In this document: piece after piece, positions 10,875 to 19,632 of the stretch
Numbering within the stretch: the stretch's first letter is position 1
Layout of the letters: each line of letters opens with the position of its first letter
Assembly (NCBI GenBank): GCA_947648875.1
Contig: CANSPM010000003.1
Span: 1-64,000 of the forward strand
Length of the DNA: 64,000 nt
Origin: an uncultured Lachnospiraceae bacterium
GTDB taxonomy: Bacteria; Bacillota; Clostridia; Lachnospirales; Lachnospiraceae
Direction of reading: 5' to 3'
The notes under the pieces: generated by a model
Seen by the model: only the letters and a program-made list of their open reading frames with translations
Database searches by the model: none
Told to the model about the DNA's origin: nothing
Position numbers and translations under genes: made by a program

Positions 10875-11602
10875 CCGGAGTGAAAAAATGGAAGACTCGT
10901 CTGGAATATGCCGCTTCCCTGCTGTATCCGGTGCGGTGTCCGGTATGTGATCAACTGCTGGGGGCCGGCGTGCTGCGTATGTGCCCGGCCTGTATACAAA
11001 AAGTACATTACCTGTCAGGCCCCCTCTGCTGTCAATGCGGTAAAAAACTCACGGACTGCGAGGCGGAATACTGCGGCGATTGCCTTCGGGGACAGCACGT
11101 GTTTTCAGCGGGGCGAGCCCTTTATGAGTATGGGGATATCGCTCCGGCCCTGTACCGATTCAAATACGGGGGATGTAGGGAGTATGGGAGTTTTTTCGGG
11201 AGGGAACTGGCGCAGCATTTGGGGAATTATATTCGTTTTCTTGCCCCTGACGGTCTGGTGCCTGTACCCATGTATCCTGCAAAGGAACGCCGCCGGGGTT
11301 ACAATCAGGCGGAGCTACTGGCGCAGGCCCTGGGGTGGGAACTGGATCTTCCGGTCTACCCCGGACTGGTGTCCAGAAATCGAAATACCAGGCCTTTGAA
11401 GGAATTAAATTATGAAGAAAGAGTAAATAATTTGAAAAAGGCTTTTAATCTTTCGCAAAATGGTGTAAAATTAAAGACAATTATACTGGTAGACGATATC
11501 TACACCACCGGGAGCACCTTGGATCAAGTATCTGCTGTGCTTCTGGCCGGAGGCTGTGAAAAGGTATATTTTGTCACGCTGGCCGTGGGAGCCGGTGTAT
11601 AG
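10871..11602 (+). CDS. ComF family protein (phosphoribosyltransferase-like, competence-associated)
   Basis: CPVC...CPAC...CCQC...CGDC zinc cysteines and PRPP motif TIILVDDIYTTGSTLDQVS; TTG start overlaps the recD2 stop. Confidence 0.92.
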   Translation: MTGVKKWKTRLEYAASLLYPVRCPVCDQLLGAGVLRMCPACIQKVHYLSGPLCCQCGKKLTDCEAEYCGDCLRGQHVFSAGRALYEYGDIAPALYRFKYGGCREYGSFFGRELAQHLGNYIRFLAPDGLVPVPMYPAKERRRGYNQAELLAQALGWELDLPVYPGLVSRNRNTRPLKELNYEERVNNLKKAFNLSQNGVKLKTIILVDDIYTTGSTLDQVSAVLLAGGCEKVYFVTLAVGAGV

Positions 11603-11640
11603 ACAGAGAATCAGTGGAACTCTAAACAGCATATCTCGGG

Positions 11641-11790
11641 GGATCACAGGACTGGGTGACCGCCGGGGAAATGCGGAACTCTAAACAGCATTTCTCCGGG
11701 GGGCGCGCTGATCCGATACAGGACGCCAGGGCGTCATGGAGCGGATCATGGGACTGGGTGACCGCCGGGGAAATGCGGAACTCTAAATAG
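11641..11790 (+). repeat. 48-nt direct repeat GGATCAYRGGACTGGGTGACCGCCGGGGAAATGCGGAACTCTAAAYAG (11641-11688 and 11743-11790)
   Basis: Near-identical copies, period 102 bp; a third partial copy (GGAACTCTAAACAGCAT) begins near 11617; the last copy abuts the RBS. Confidence 0.92.
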
Positions 11791-11802
11791 GAGGGTATTG
11801 CA

Positions 11803-12213
11803 ATGAATGTCAAAGCGTGTAAGAGCTGTAAAAGGTTGTTTAATTACATTATGGGACAGAGTTACTGCCCGGCCTGCAAGGAAAAGCTGGAGCAGAAATT
11901 CCAGGAAGTCAAGAAGTACATCCAGGAAAACCCTGGCGTACATATTCAGGATGTGGCGGATGCCTGTGATGTGGACACATCCCAGATCCGGCAGTGGCTG
12001 CGGGAAGACCGCCTGGAGCTGACGGAGGGTTCGCCAATCATGCTGAGTTGTGACAGCTGCGGCGCTCCTATTCGCAGCGGAAAATATTGTGAGAAATGTA
12101 AGGCGAATGTGAGCAACGGCTTCAAAGACATACTGAAAAGCAATGCTCCCAAGAATTCCGACACTTTCCGAAAGAAGGAAGACAGCGGGTCTAAGATGCG
12201 CTTTCTGCAATAA
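11803..12213 (+). CDS. Flagellar operon protein, YvyF / TIGR03826-like
   Basis: CKSCKRLFNYIMGQSYCPACKEKLEQKF, helix-turn-helix VADACDVDTSQIRQWLREDRL, second zinc motif CDSCGAPIRSGKYCEKC; follows comF as in Bacillus. Confidence 0.88.
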   Translation: MNVKACKSCKRLFNYIMGQSYCPACKEKLEQKFQEVKKYIQENPGVHIQDVADACDVDTSQIRQWLREDRLELTEGSPIMLSCDSCGAPIRSGKYCEKCKANVSNGFKDILKSNAPKNSDTFRKKEDSGSKMRFLQ

Positions 12214-12240
12214 TACGGACCTGAGAAAGGCGTACTTTCC

Positions 12241-12627
12241 ATGTTAAATGAAGAACGGGTGATACTGATGACAAAGATGGCTTCCTATGAAGAGGGGGAA
12301 GGAAAAAAGAGCATGTCGCTGGGGCGGTATTTCCGGGGAGATTATATCTCCATACAGCTCCTGCGCGCGTTCTTTTGTGGTACTGTCGCCTATCTGCTGG
12401 GATTTGGGCTGTATGTATTATATGATTTTGAAACCCTGATCTCGGATGTATACAAGATGGACCTGTTTGTCTTTTCTCAGAATATCATTATATGGTATGC
12501 GGTCTTTGTGGTGGGCTACTGCGTCGTCACTTACGCAATCTGTGCCTACCGCTACGCCCGGGCCAAGAAGAGCCTGAAGCTATATTACCACAATCTGAAA
12601 AAACTGGACAGTCTGTATCGCCAGTAG
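12241..12627 (+). CDS. Small membrane protein of unknown function (two predicted TM segments)
   Basis: 128-aa ORF with two hydrophobic stretches; co-directional with flanking genes. Confidence 0.7.
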   Translation: MLNEERVILMTKMASYEEGEGKKSMSLGRYFRGDYISIQLLRAFFCGTVAYLLGFGLYVLYDFETLISDVYKMDLFVFSQNIIIWYAVFVVGYCVVTYAICAYRYARAKKSLKLYYHNLKKLDSLYRQ

Positions 12628-12643
12628 ACTGTTGAGTTATATA

Positions 12644-12721
12644 TACAAGCGACAGAGGTTTTGCGCTGCGCCATGGCGCTTTTCGCTTGTAGCGGGCATA
12701 ATGGCGAAGGGCTTTGCCCGC
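12644..12721 (+). repeat. Two consecutive intergenic hairpins
   Basis: TACAAGCGA(12644-12652)/TCGCTTGTA(12683-12691) enclosing the palindrome GCGCCATGGCGC (12668-12679); then GCGGGCA(12692-12698)/TGCCCGC(12715-12721). Confidence 0.75.
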
Positions 12722-12752
12722 AAGTATAAAATATATAGTATGAGGAAATAAA

Positions 12753-13880
12753 ATGAGTAATCTGTTGGAAATTAGGGAAAAGTTGAAACTGCTTTACAGC
12801 AGAAACGAGTTTATCCTGGTACCAATTCTAAAGTTTATGCTGGCCTATCTGACCATATGTATGGTGAACGGGGAATTGGGATATATGGGTAAACTGGACA
12901 ACCTGGGGCTGGTGTTGATTGTCTCCCTTCTCTGTTCTTTTCTGCCGAACGGCTGTATTATTCTGTTTGGGGCCGTGTTCAGCCTTATGCACCTGTATGA
13001 GCTGTCTCTGGAGGTGGCTGTAGCGACATTGGCGGTCTATCTGATTATGTTTCTGTTGTTTTTTCGGATGGGTTCCAAGGACTCGGTGATTCTGATCTTT
13101 ACAGTGCTGTTATTGGCGCTGAAAATCCCTTATGTGGTTCCGGTGGCAGTAGGTTTGCTGGCCACTCCTCTGGCGGCCGTCTCTGTGGCTTGCGGCACAG
13201 TGGTGTATTATCTGCTGACCAACATATCGGACAATGCCACCACAATCAGCAGTATGGGAGCGGATGAAGCCACTGCCAAGCTACGGATGGTCATTGACAG
13301 TGTTCTGGGCAACCGCGCCATGATTGTGATGATTGTGGCATTCGCGATCACGATAGTAGTGGTATATCTTGTCAGGCGTATGTCCATTGATTATTCCTGG
13401 TCTATTGCCATGGTTGCCGGCGTAATAATAGATTTGGTAGTACTTCTGGTGGGGGATCTGGTCTATGACACCCAGCTGTCTCTGGGGATGGCTGTTCTGG
13501 GCAGCATAGTGGCGCTGCTGATTGCCAAAATACTGGAATTCTTCAGATTTTGTGTGGACTACAGCAGGACGGAGAAGGTACAATATGAGGATGACGAATA
13601 CTACTATTATGTAAAGGCTGTTCCCAAAATGAGCATGTCTGCGGCTTCCAAGACGGTAAAGCGCATCAATACCCAGCGCCGCTTGACACGGCATGTGGAA
13701 GAGGAAGACGAAGACATAACAGTAGCGCCGCCGCGACGGGTGAACAGGAGCGTGGTGACGGAGCGCACAGGCGGAAGAAACGGCAGCGGCAGGCCTTCCC
13801 AGGGACGCGGGGGGGGCAGAAGCGTTACCATCAGCAGAGAGTCTGACGAAGGCGGGGCGGAGGACTACGAGGAGATATAG
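12753..13880 (+). CDS. Polytopic membrane protein of unknown function with a charged, R/G-rich cytosolic tail, upstream of cdaA
   Basis: 375 aa; multiple TM helices then a low-complexity C-terminus (EEEDEDITVAPPRRVNRS...GRPSQGRGGGRSV). Confidence 0.85.
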   Translation: MSNLLEIREKLKLLYSRNEFILVPILKFMLAYLTICMVNGELGYMGKLDNLGLVLIVSLLCSFLPNGCIILFGAVFSLMHLYELSLEVAVATLAVYLIMFLLFFRMGSKDSVILIFTVLLLALKIPYVVPVAVGLLATPLAAVSVACGTVVYYLLTNISDNATTISSMGADEATAKLRMVIDSVLGNRAMIVMIVAFAITIVVVYLVRRMSIDYSWSIAMVAGVIIDLVVLLVGDLVYDTQLSLGMAVLGSIVALLIAKILEFFRFCVDYSRTEKVQYEDDEYYYYVKAVPKMSMSAASKTVKRINTQRRLTRHVEEEDEDITVAPPRRVNRSVVTERTGGRNGSGRPSQGRGGGRSVTISRESDEGGAEDYEEI

Positions 13881-13911
13881 GAATAGCCGCGAAGGTATAG
13901 GATAGGCAGGC

Positions 13912-14778
13912 ATGGAGACAGTAAATGAGATTATTGCAAACTTAAGAAGGTATGTTCCCAGCATTGAGGTTGGCGATGTGCTTGAGATATTGATTATCGC
14001 GTTTCTCCTTTACCACATCATGCTGTGGATTCAGAAAACCAGGGCCTGGACGCTGCTCAAGGGCCTGCTTGTAATTCTGTTTTTCTGGGTTGTGGCATCC
14101 TATTTCAAGATGAATACCATTCTATGGCTGGGAGAAAATGTGTTTGGATTTGCTGTAACGGCCATGATTGTGGTACTACAGCCAGAGCTGCGCAAGGCCC
14201 TGGAAGAACTGGGCAATAAGAATCTGATAGCCAATGCGTTGCCTTTTGACAACGGAAGAGGTACGGATAACACATTTACGGAAAAAACCGTGAATGAGAT
14301 TACCCGGGCCTGCGTGGAGATGAGCAAGGTGAAGACAGGGGCGCTGATCGTAATCGAACAGAAGGAGTCTCTGGCAGAATACGAAAGGACGGGTATTGAT
14401 GTGGATGGGCTGGTCACCAGCCAGCTGCTGATTAATATTTTTGAGCACAATACTCCTTTGCATGACGGGGCGGTAATAGTCCGGGGCAATCGGATCACAT
14501 CCGCTACCTGCTATCTGCCGCAGTCAGATAATGGGGCTATCAGCAAGGAAGTGGGTACCAGGCACAGGGCCGGCGTGGGCATCTCCGAGGTTACGGATTC
14601 CGTCACGGTGATTGTGTCGGAGCAGACTGGTAAGATCAGTATCACATTTGGGGGACAGCTAGAGAGGGGCTTTGACGGAGATGGGCTAAAAAAGCGCCTG
14701 ATGGAGTTGACAAATCTGGCGGGTGACGCAGTAAAGGGCAAGCGGAAAAGGAAAGGAAAGGGCAGGCGGGAAGCATGA
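13912..14778 (+). CDS. cdaA: Diadenylate cyclase CdaA
   Basis: N-terminal TM region; DAC domain with DGAVIV and RHRAGVGISE motifs. Confidence 0.96.
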   Translation: METVNEIIANLRRYVPSIEVGDVLEILIIAFLLYHIMLWIQKTRAWTLLKGLLVILFFWVVASYFKMNTILWLGENVFGFAVTAMIVVLQPELRKALEELGNKNLIANALPFDNGRGTDNTFTEKTVNEITRACVEMSKVKTGALIVIEQKESLAEYERTGIDVDGLVTSQLLINIFEHNTPLHDGAVIVRGNRITSATCYLPQSDNGAISKEVGTRHRAGVGISEVTDSVTVIVSEQTGKISITFGGQLERGFDGDGLKKRLMELTNLAGDAVKGKRKRKGKGRREA

Positions 14779-16100
14779 AAGGGAAGATAGGTTCCATATT
14801 TCGATCTATATTTTTCTCCCATTGGCTGCTGAAAATCATGTCTCTGCTGCTGTCTTTCGCTCTGTGGTTTCTGGTAATCAGTACCAATGACCCGGTGGAT
14901 GAAAAGAGATTTCAAAATATAAAAGTGAATTTGCTCAACACAGAGTTGTTGACGGAAAAAGGGCAGATTTATGAAGTGCTGGATAATACGGACATATTGC
15001 GCAACGTGACTTTTGACGCGCCGAACAGTGTGAGGAGAGAGATTCAGAGCAGTGACATCATTGCGGAAGCGGATCTGAACAACCTGACGGTGACCAACAC
15101 GGTGGAGATTAAGTTTTCCTGCCCCAAGTATGGTGATAAGGTGCAGAACATCAGCGGCAGTATAGAGTTTGTGAAACTGAACATTGAGGAGAAAGTCCGA
15201 AAGACTGTTGATATTGAAGTAAAGACCGTCGGCAATGTGGAAGAGGGATATATCATCGGAAACCGGAAACCGGACAGAAACCGTCTGGAGATCCAGGGGC
15301 CCGAGTCTGCCATAGCGGAGATTGACAGAGCCGAGGTGGAAGTGGATGTGACGGGAATCACGGGTACCAGTACCGCTTTGGGAACCATTAAACTGCTTGA
15401 TCAGGATGGCAATGAGGTGAAGCGGGCTTCGGTTTCCAAAAACCTGGAGACGGTCAACATTACAGTGGAGATGTGGGAGACCAGGGAGATACCGGTTCTC
15501 TACAAATATACCGGTACTGCGGCGGAAGGGTTTGAAGATACGGGAGATATAGAAGGTTCCATAGCCACAGTGTGGGTTGCGGGTCCCGCAGACATTCTGA
15601 AAAGCGTGACGCAGCTGGAAGTAAATAAAGAGGATATCAATATCACAGGGGAAACAGAGGACTTTGAGACCAGTGTGCAGCTGAGAAATTATCTTCCAAA
15701 GGGAGTCTACTTCGCTGAGGATGGTTTTAATGACTCGGCCACAGTGAAAGTCCGGATTGAAAAAATTGAATATAAGCGTATTTCCCTGCGCCCGGAGAAT
15801 ATACAGATCGTTAATGTACCGGCGGACGTGACTTGTGAGATTGTCGGCACATCCCCGCTGGGCGTGGAAGGGCGCAGCGGCTATATGGCCCTGTTACAGG
15901 AGTCAAGCCTGTCAGGTGTAGTCGATGTGGGAGAATGGATTGAGAACACCAATCCAAATCAGCCGCTGGAGGGGGATTACAGTCTGACAGTAAATGTGTC
16001 GCTGCTCCCGGAACAGAGAAAAGTGAGTTCACCCTCTGTCACCCTGCGTTTTACACCTATTCAGGATGAGAGTGATGAGGAGAGCGCGCAAGAAGAATAA
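14775..16100 (+). CDS. cdaR: CdaR / YbbR-domain regulator of CdaA
   Basis: N-terminal TM (ALWFLVISTNDP) and repeated YbbR-type beta domains; overlaps cdaA; followed by glmM. Confidence 0.9.
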   Translation: MKGKIGSIFRSIFFSHWLLKIMSLLLSFALWFLVISTNDPVDEKRFQNIKVNLLNTELLTEKGQIYEVLDNTDILRNVTFDAPNSVRREIQSSDIIAEADLNNLTVTNTVEIKFSCPKYGDKVQNISGSIEFVKLNIEEKVRKTVDIEVKTVGNVEEGYIIGNRKPDRNRLEIQGPESAIAEIDRAEVEVDVTGITGTSTALGTIKLLDQDGNEVKRASVSKNLETVNITVEMWETREIPVLYKYTGTAAEGFEDTGDIEGSIATVWVAGPADILKSVTQLEVNKEDINITGETEDFETSVQLRNYLPKGVYFAEDGFNDSATVKVRIEKIEYKRISLRPENIQIVNVPADVTCEIVGTSPLGVEGRSGYMALLQESSLSGVVDVGEWIENTNPNQPLEGDYSLTVNVSLLPEQRKVSSPSVTLRFTPIQDESDEESAQEE

Positions 16101-16125
16101 ATATATTTTGGAGGAGCGAGAAGTT

Positions 16126-17475
16126 ATGGGAAGGTTATTTGGAACGGACGGTGTCAGGGGAATTGCCAACGAGGAACTTACTCCCCTGCTGGCCATGCAG
16201 CTGGGGCAGGCGGGTGCCTATGTGCTTACAAAGGAGAAGGAACATAAACCGACGATTATGGTGGGCTGTGATACCCGGATATCCGGCGATATGCTGGCTA
16301 ATGCCCTGATGGCGGGGGCTTGTTCCGTGGGGGCCAACTGTGTGTACGTGGGCGTAATTCCCACTCCCGCAGTGGCATATCTGACGCAGAAGTACAAGGT
16401 AGACGCAGGAGTGGTCATTTCCGCCTCTCATAATCCGGTGGAGTTTAACGGTATCAAATTTTTTGACGGGGATGGTTTCAAGTTGCCGGACGCTCTGGAG
16501 GATGAGATTGAGTCGCTGATTAACTCTCAGATGCAGGGAGTAAAATTTCCCATAGGTCCCGGTGTGGGCAAGATCAAGTATCGGACTGATGCCAGAGAGG
16601 AATATATCAACCATGCGATTCAGTCGGTAAAGGTGGATTTAAGCCATTTAAAAATAGTGGTGGATTGCGCGGAGGGTGCCGCGTACTACACTTCGGTGGA
16701 AGCGCTGAAAGAAATGGGCGGTGAGGTGGTGGCAATCCACAACAATCCCGACGGCACCAATATTAACGCAAACTGCGGTTCCACTCATATGGAGGAGCTA
16801 CAGGCGAGAGTGGTATATGAGAAAGCGAATGTGGGTCTGGCTTTCGACGGAGACGCAGACCGTCTGCTGGCCGTGGACGAAAACGGAAAGGTTGTGGATG
16901 GCGACCAGATTATGGCCATCGTGGGCAATTATTTGAAGCGGCAGGGGAGACTGAAAAAAGATACCATTGTGGCTACAATTATGAGTAACCTGGGGTTCTT
17001 TCTGATGGCGGAAAAGCAGGGGTTGCATGCGGAGCAGACCAAGGTGGGCGACCGCTATGTGCTGGAGCGGATGAAAGAACTTGGCGCAAGCCTGGGGGGA
17101 GAGCAGTCGGGGCATGTGATCTTTCTGGATGAAAACACCACAGGGGACGGACTTCTCAGCGCATTGCATCTGTTACAGGTGATGGTGGAGACGGGTAAAT
17201 CACTGTCGGAACTGGCCCAGATCATGGAAGTGCTTCCCCAGGCTCTTGTCAATGCAAAAGTGGCTAATCACAAGAAAGAGCGTTATATGGAATATCCGGA
17301 GATTGCCGGAGCCATAGCGGCGCTGGAGGAGAAGTTCGCGGGTGAGGGCAGAGTTTTGATTCGTCCCTCCGGCACCGAACCGCTTGTGCGGGTAATGATT
17401 GAGGGCAAGGATTACGAAGCCATTCAGGCTGAGGCGGAAGCGCTGGCAAAGCTGATCCAGGATAGAATGTTTTAA
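16126..17475 (+). CDS. glmM: Phosphoglucosamine mutase
   Basis: GRLFGTDGVRGIAN, VISASHNPVEFNGIKFF, AFDGDADRLLAVD, RPSGTEPLVRVM; RBS GGAGG upstream of ATG 16126 (listed ORF start is too early). Confidence 0.97.
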   Translation: MGRLFGTDGVRGIANEELTPLLAMQLGQAGAYVLTKEKEHKPTIMVGCDTRISGDMLANALMAGACSVGANCVYVGVIPTPAVAYLTQKYKVDAGVVISASHNPVEFNGIKFFDGDGFKLPDALEDEIESLINSQMQGVKFPIGPGVGKIKYRTDAREEYINHAIQSVKVDLSHLKIVVDCAEGAAYYTSVEALKEMGGEVVAIHNNPDGTNINANCGSTHMEELQARVVYEKANVGLAFDGDADRLLAVDENGKVVDGDQIMAIVGNYLKRQGRLKKDTIVATIMSNLGFFLMAEKQGLHAEQTKVGDRYVLERMKELGASLGGEQSGHVIFLDENTTGDGLLSALHLLQVMVETGKSLSELAQIMEVLPQALVNAKVANHKKERYMEYPEIAGAIAALEEKFAGEGRVLIRPSGTEPLVRVMIEGKDYEAIQAEAEALAKLIQDRMF

Positions 17476-17531
17476 GGGTATTTACCCTTTAGAGCCATCG
17501 CGCGGTGATGGAATTAGGAGGTATAAGTATT

Positions 17532-17795
17532 ATGGTTAGCCAGAAGGTCACAATCAAAAATCCCACGGGTCTGCATCTGAGACCGGCGGGAATACTATGC
17601 AAGGAAGCAATGCAGTTTAAATCTCTGATTACTTTCCAGTTTCGGGACAGTACGGCCAATGCCAAAAGTGTGTTGAGCGTGCTGGGTGCCTGTGTGAAAT
17701 GCGGAGACGAGATCGAATTTACCTGCGAGGGGGAAGATGAGCAGGAAGCTCTCAAAACATTGATCGGAGCAGTGGAAGGCGGCTTGGGAGAGTAA
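17532..17795 (+). CDS. HPr family phosphocarrier protein
   Basis: NPTGLHLRPAG (His15 site) and NAKSVLSVLGACV (Ser46 region); ATG 17532 after AGGAGG. Confidence 0.9.
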   Translation: MVSQKVTIKNPTGLHLRPAGILCKEAMQFKSLITFQFRDSTANAKSVLSVLGACVKCGDEIEFTCEGEDEQEALKTLIGAVEGGLGE

Positions 17796-17810
17796 AACCG
17801 AATGTGGATT

Positions 17811-17845
17811 AAAAGAGTCCATCCTGTGTGGGGATGGACTCTTTT
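17811..17845. terminator. Bidirectional terminator between the HPr gene (+) and the divergent-PAP2 gene (-)
   Basis: AAAAGAGTCCATCC / GGATGGACTCTTTT perfect 14-bp stem with A- and T-tracts. Confidence 0.93.
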
Positions 17846-18306
17846 CAGATGAACCGGTAGAACAATATTGCTACAAAGACGCCCAGAATAGCGCCCATCA
17901 GGACCTGAAAAGGTGTGTGTCCGATAAACTCTTTCAGCTTGTCCTGGGCTGATAACTCATCACGCCCCATGTCCTCAAATATTTTAATAATATTATTCAG
18001 TAGCTGCGCCTGAATCCCCGTCTCACGGCGAACTCCGATGGCATCATACATAACGATGATAGCTACGATCAGGGAGATGGCATAGGCATAACTGGCGGAA
18101 CCGTGCTCCAGGTAGGTGGCTGTGACCAGCGCGCATACGGTGGCGGAATGGGAACTGGGCATACCGCCACTCCCCACCAGGCGTTCCGCCACAAATTTTT
18201 TTGTAAACAGCAAATGAATCAGCGTCTTAAGAATCTGCGCGATCAGCCAACCCAGGGCTGCGGCCAGAAAAATCTTATTTTGCATTAGTCCGGTAAAAAA
18301 ATCCAT
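17845..18306 (-). CDS. Divergent PAP2 family protein (DUF212, YuiD-like)
   Basis: MDFFTGLMQNKIFLAAALGWLIAQILK, GGMPSSHSATVCAL, YDAIGVRRETGIQAQLLN, LKEFIGHTPFQVLMGAILG. Confidence 0.92.
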   Translation of the reverse strand: MDFFTGLMQNKIFLAAALGWLIAQILKTLIHLLFTKKFVAERLVGSGGMPSSHSATVCALVTATYLEHGSASYAYAISLIVAIIVMYDAIGVRRETGIQAQLLNNIIKIFEDMGRDELSAQDKLKEFIGHTPFQVLMGAILGVFVAILFYRFI

Positions 18307-18414
18307 GTTTCCTAACCTCATTTCCCTGTACATTATACACGATTCCACGCAAGATATCCAGACCTATTCATACATTTTTTTGTGCTTTCCGCATAATCCG
18401 AGATGCATAAAGTG

Positions 18415-18443
18415 TTGAAAATATCGACCATATATGGTAGTAT
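18415..18443 (+). promoter_or_regulatory. Sigma-A-like promoter with palindromic spacer
   Basis: TTGAAA, 17-nt spacer, TAGTAT; the spacer contains the palindrome CCATATATGG (18428-18437). Confidence 0.55.
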
Positions 18444-18555
18444 TTTTATGTTTAAATGATGCTTTGAACGCAATTACAGTCATTGTTCGGGCATTCTGAC
18501 TGAGAAGCCAAGAAGAAAAGAACAAGAGGAAATTCAGGTAGTGAAAGGAAAAAAA

Positions 18556-19485
18556 ATGTGTGTGCTTAGTATAATTGTACCATGCTACAACGAGGAGGAG
18601 TCCGTTGCGGATTTCTACGAGGAACTGATGAAGAACGAGCTTTTTTTTAAAGAAAAAGGTCTGGAAATAGAAATTCTGTATGTTGACGATGGTTCCCGGG
18701 ACAATACGGCGGCAGAGGTAAAAAAACTGCGGGAGAGGGATGAGAGGGTGCGCCTGATATCTTTCTCACGGAATTTTGGCAAGGAGGCAGGCATGTACGC
18801 CGGGCTGGAGAAGTCCCGGGGGGATTATGTGGTGTTGATGGATGTGGACCTACAGGACCCGCCTTCATTGCTGCCAGAGATGTATTCGTATGTGGAGCAG
18901 GGATATGACTCGGTGGCAACCCGGCGCGTCAGTCGAAAGGGGGAGCCGCCCATTCGCTCCTTTTTTGCCAGAATGTTTTACCGGCTTATGAAGCATATCT
19001 CAAGAACGGAGATTATGGACGGCGCAAGGGATTATCGGTTGATGACCCGCCAGATGGTAAACGCGATTTTGGAGATGCGGGAATACAACCGTTTTACCAA
19101 GGGCATCTATGGCTGGGTGGGATTTAAGACCAAGTGGCTGGAGTATGAAAACGTGGAGCGGGCCAAGGGAGAGACCAAGTGGAATTTCTGGAAACTGCTG
19201 ATCTATTCTCTGGAGGGAATCACTGCTTTCTCCACTGTGCCACTGAGCATGGCTTCCGTCTTAGGAGTGCTGTTCTGTATGTTGGCATTTATTCTGATTA
19301 TTTTTATCATTGTGCGCACCAGTATATTTGGGGACCCCGTATCGGGCTGGCCTTCTCTGGTTTGTATTATCTCTCTGATCAGCGGCGTACAGCTCTTCTG
19401 CATGGGTATTATCGGTCAGTATCTGGCCAAGACGTATCTGGAGGTAAAAAGACGCCCGATTTATATTGTTAAGGAGGAATTATAG
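18556..19485 (+). CDS. GT2 glycosyltransferase, DPM1/GtrB-like with C-terminal TM segments
   Basis: LSIIVPCYNEEESVADF, VDDGSRDNT, MDVDLQDPPSLLPEM, RDYRLMTRQMV, two C-terminal hydrophobic helices. Confidence 0.93.
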   Translation: MCVLSIIVPCYNEEESVADFYEELMKNELFFKEKGLEIEILYVDDGSRDNTAAEVKKLRERDERVRLISFSRNFGKEAGMYAGLEKSRGDYVVLMDVDLQDPPSLLPEMYSYVEQGYDSVATRRVSRKGEPPIRSFFARMFYRLMKHISRTEIMDGARDYRLMTRQMVNAILEMREYNRFTKGIYGWVGFKTKWLEYENVERAKGETKWNFWKLLIYSLEGITAFSTVPLSMASVLGVLFCMLAFILIIFIIVRTSIFGDPVSGWPSLVCIISLISGVQLFCMGIIGQYLAKTYLEVKRRPIYIVKEEL

Positions 19486-19556
19486 AAAAATACCCGTTAT
19501 TTGTTGCTTCTCGTTGATATATAAAGATATTTGATAATAAAAATCACTATACATTT

Positions 19557-19563
19557 TTCGACA
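19557..19563 (-). promoter_or_regulatory. Candidate Spo0A (0A) box upstream of the Spo0A_C-like gene
   Basis: TTCGACA on + is TGTCGAA on -, matching the 0A-box consensus TGNCGAA. Confidence 0.4.
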
Positions 19564-19632
19564 GATATGATATGATTAGTGCAATCAATTACAGTAAGGG
19601 GCAGTACTTGACATGTGAAAGGGGAATTCATT

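Noticed and set aside
11617-11790. CRISPR-like reading of the repeats upstream of the YvyF-like gene
   Set aside because: Only two to three copies, unequal spacing of the partial copy, no cas genes; better described as a leader duplication.
11622-11813. 63-aa minus-strand ORF with an internal repeat LEFRISPAVTQS
   Set aside because: Repeat simply reflects the 48-nt intergenic DNA repeat; not a credible protein.
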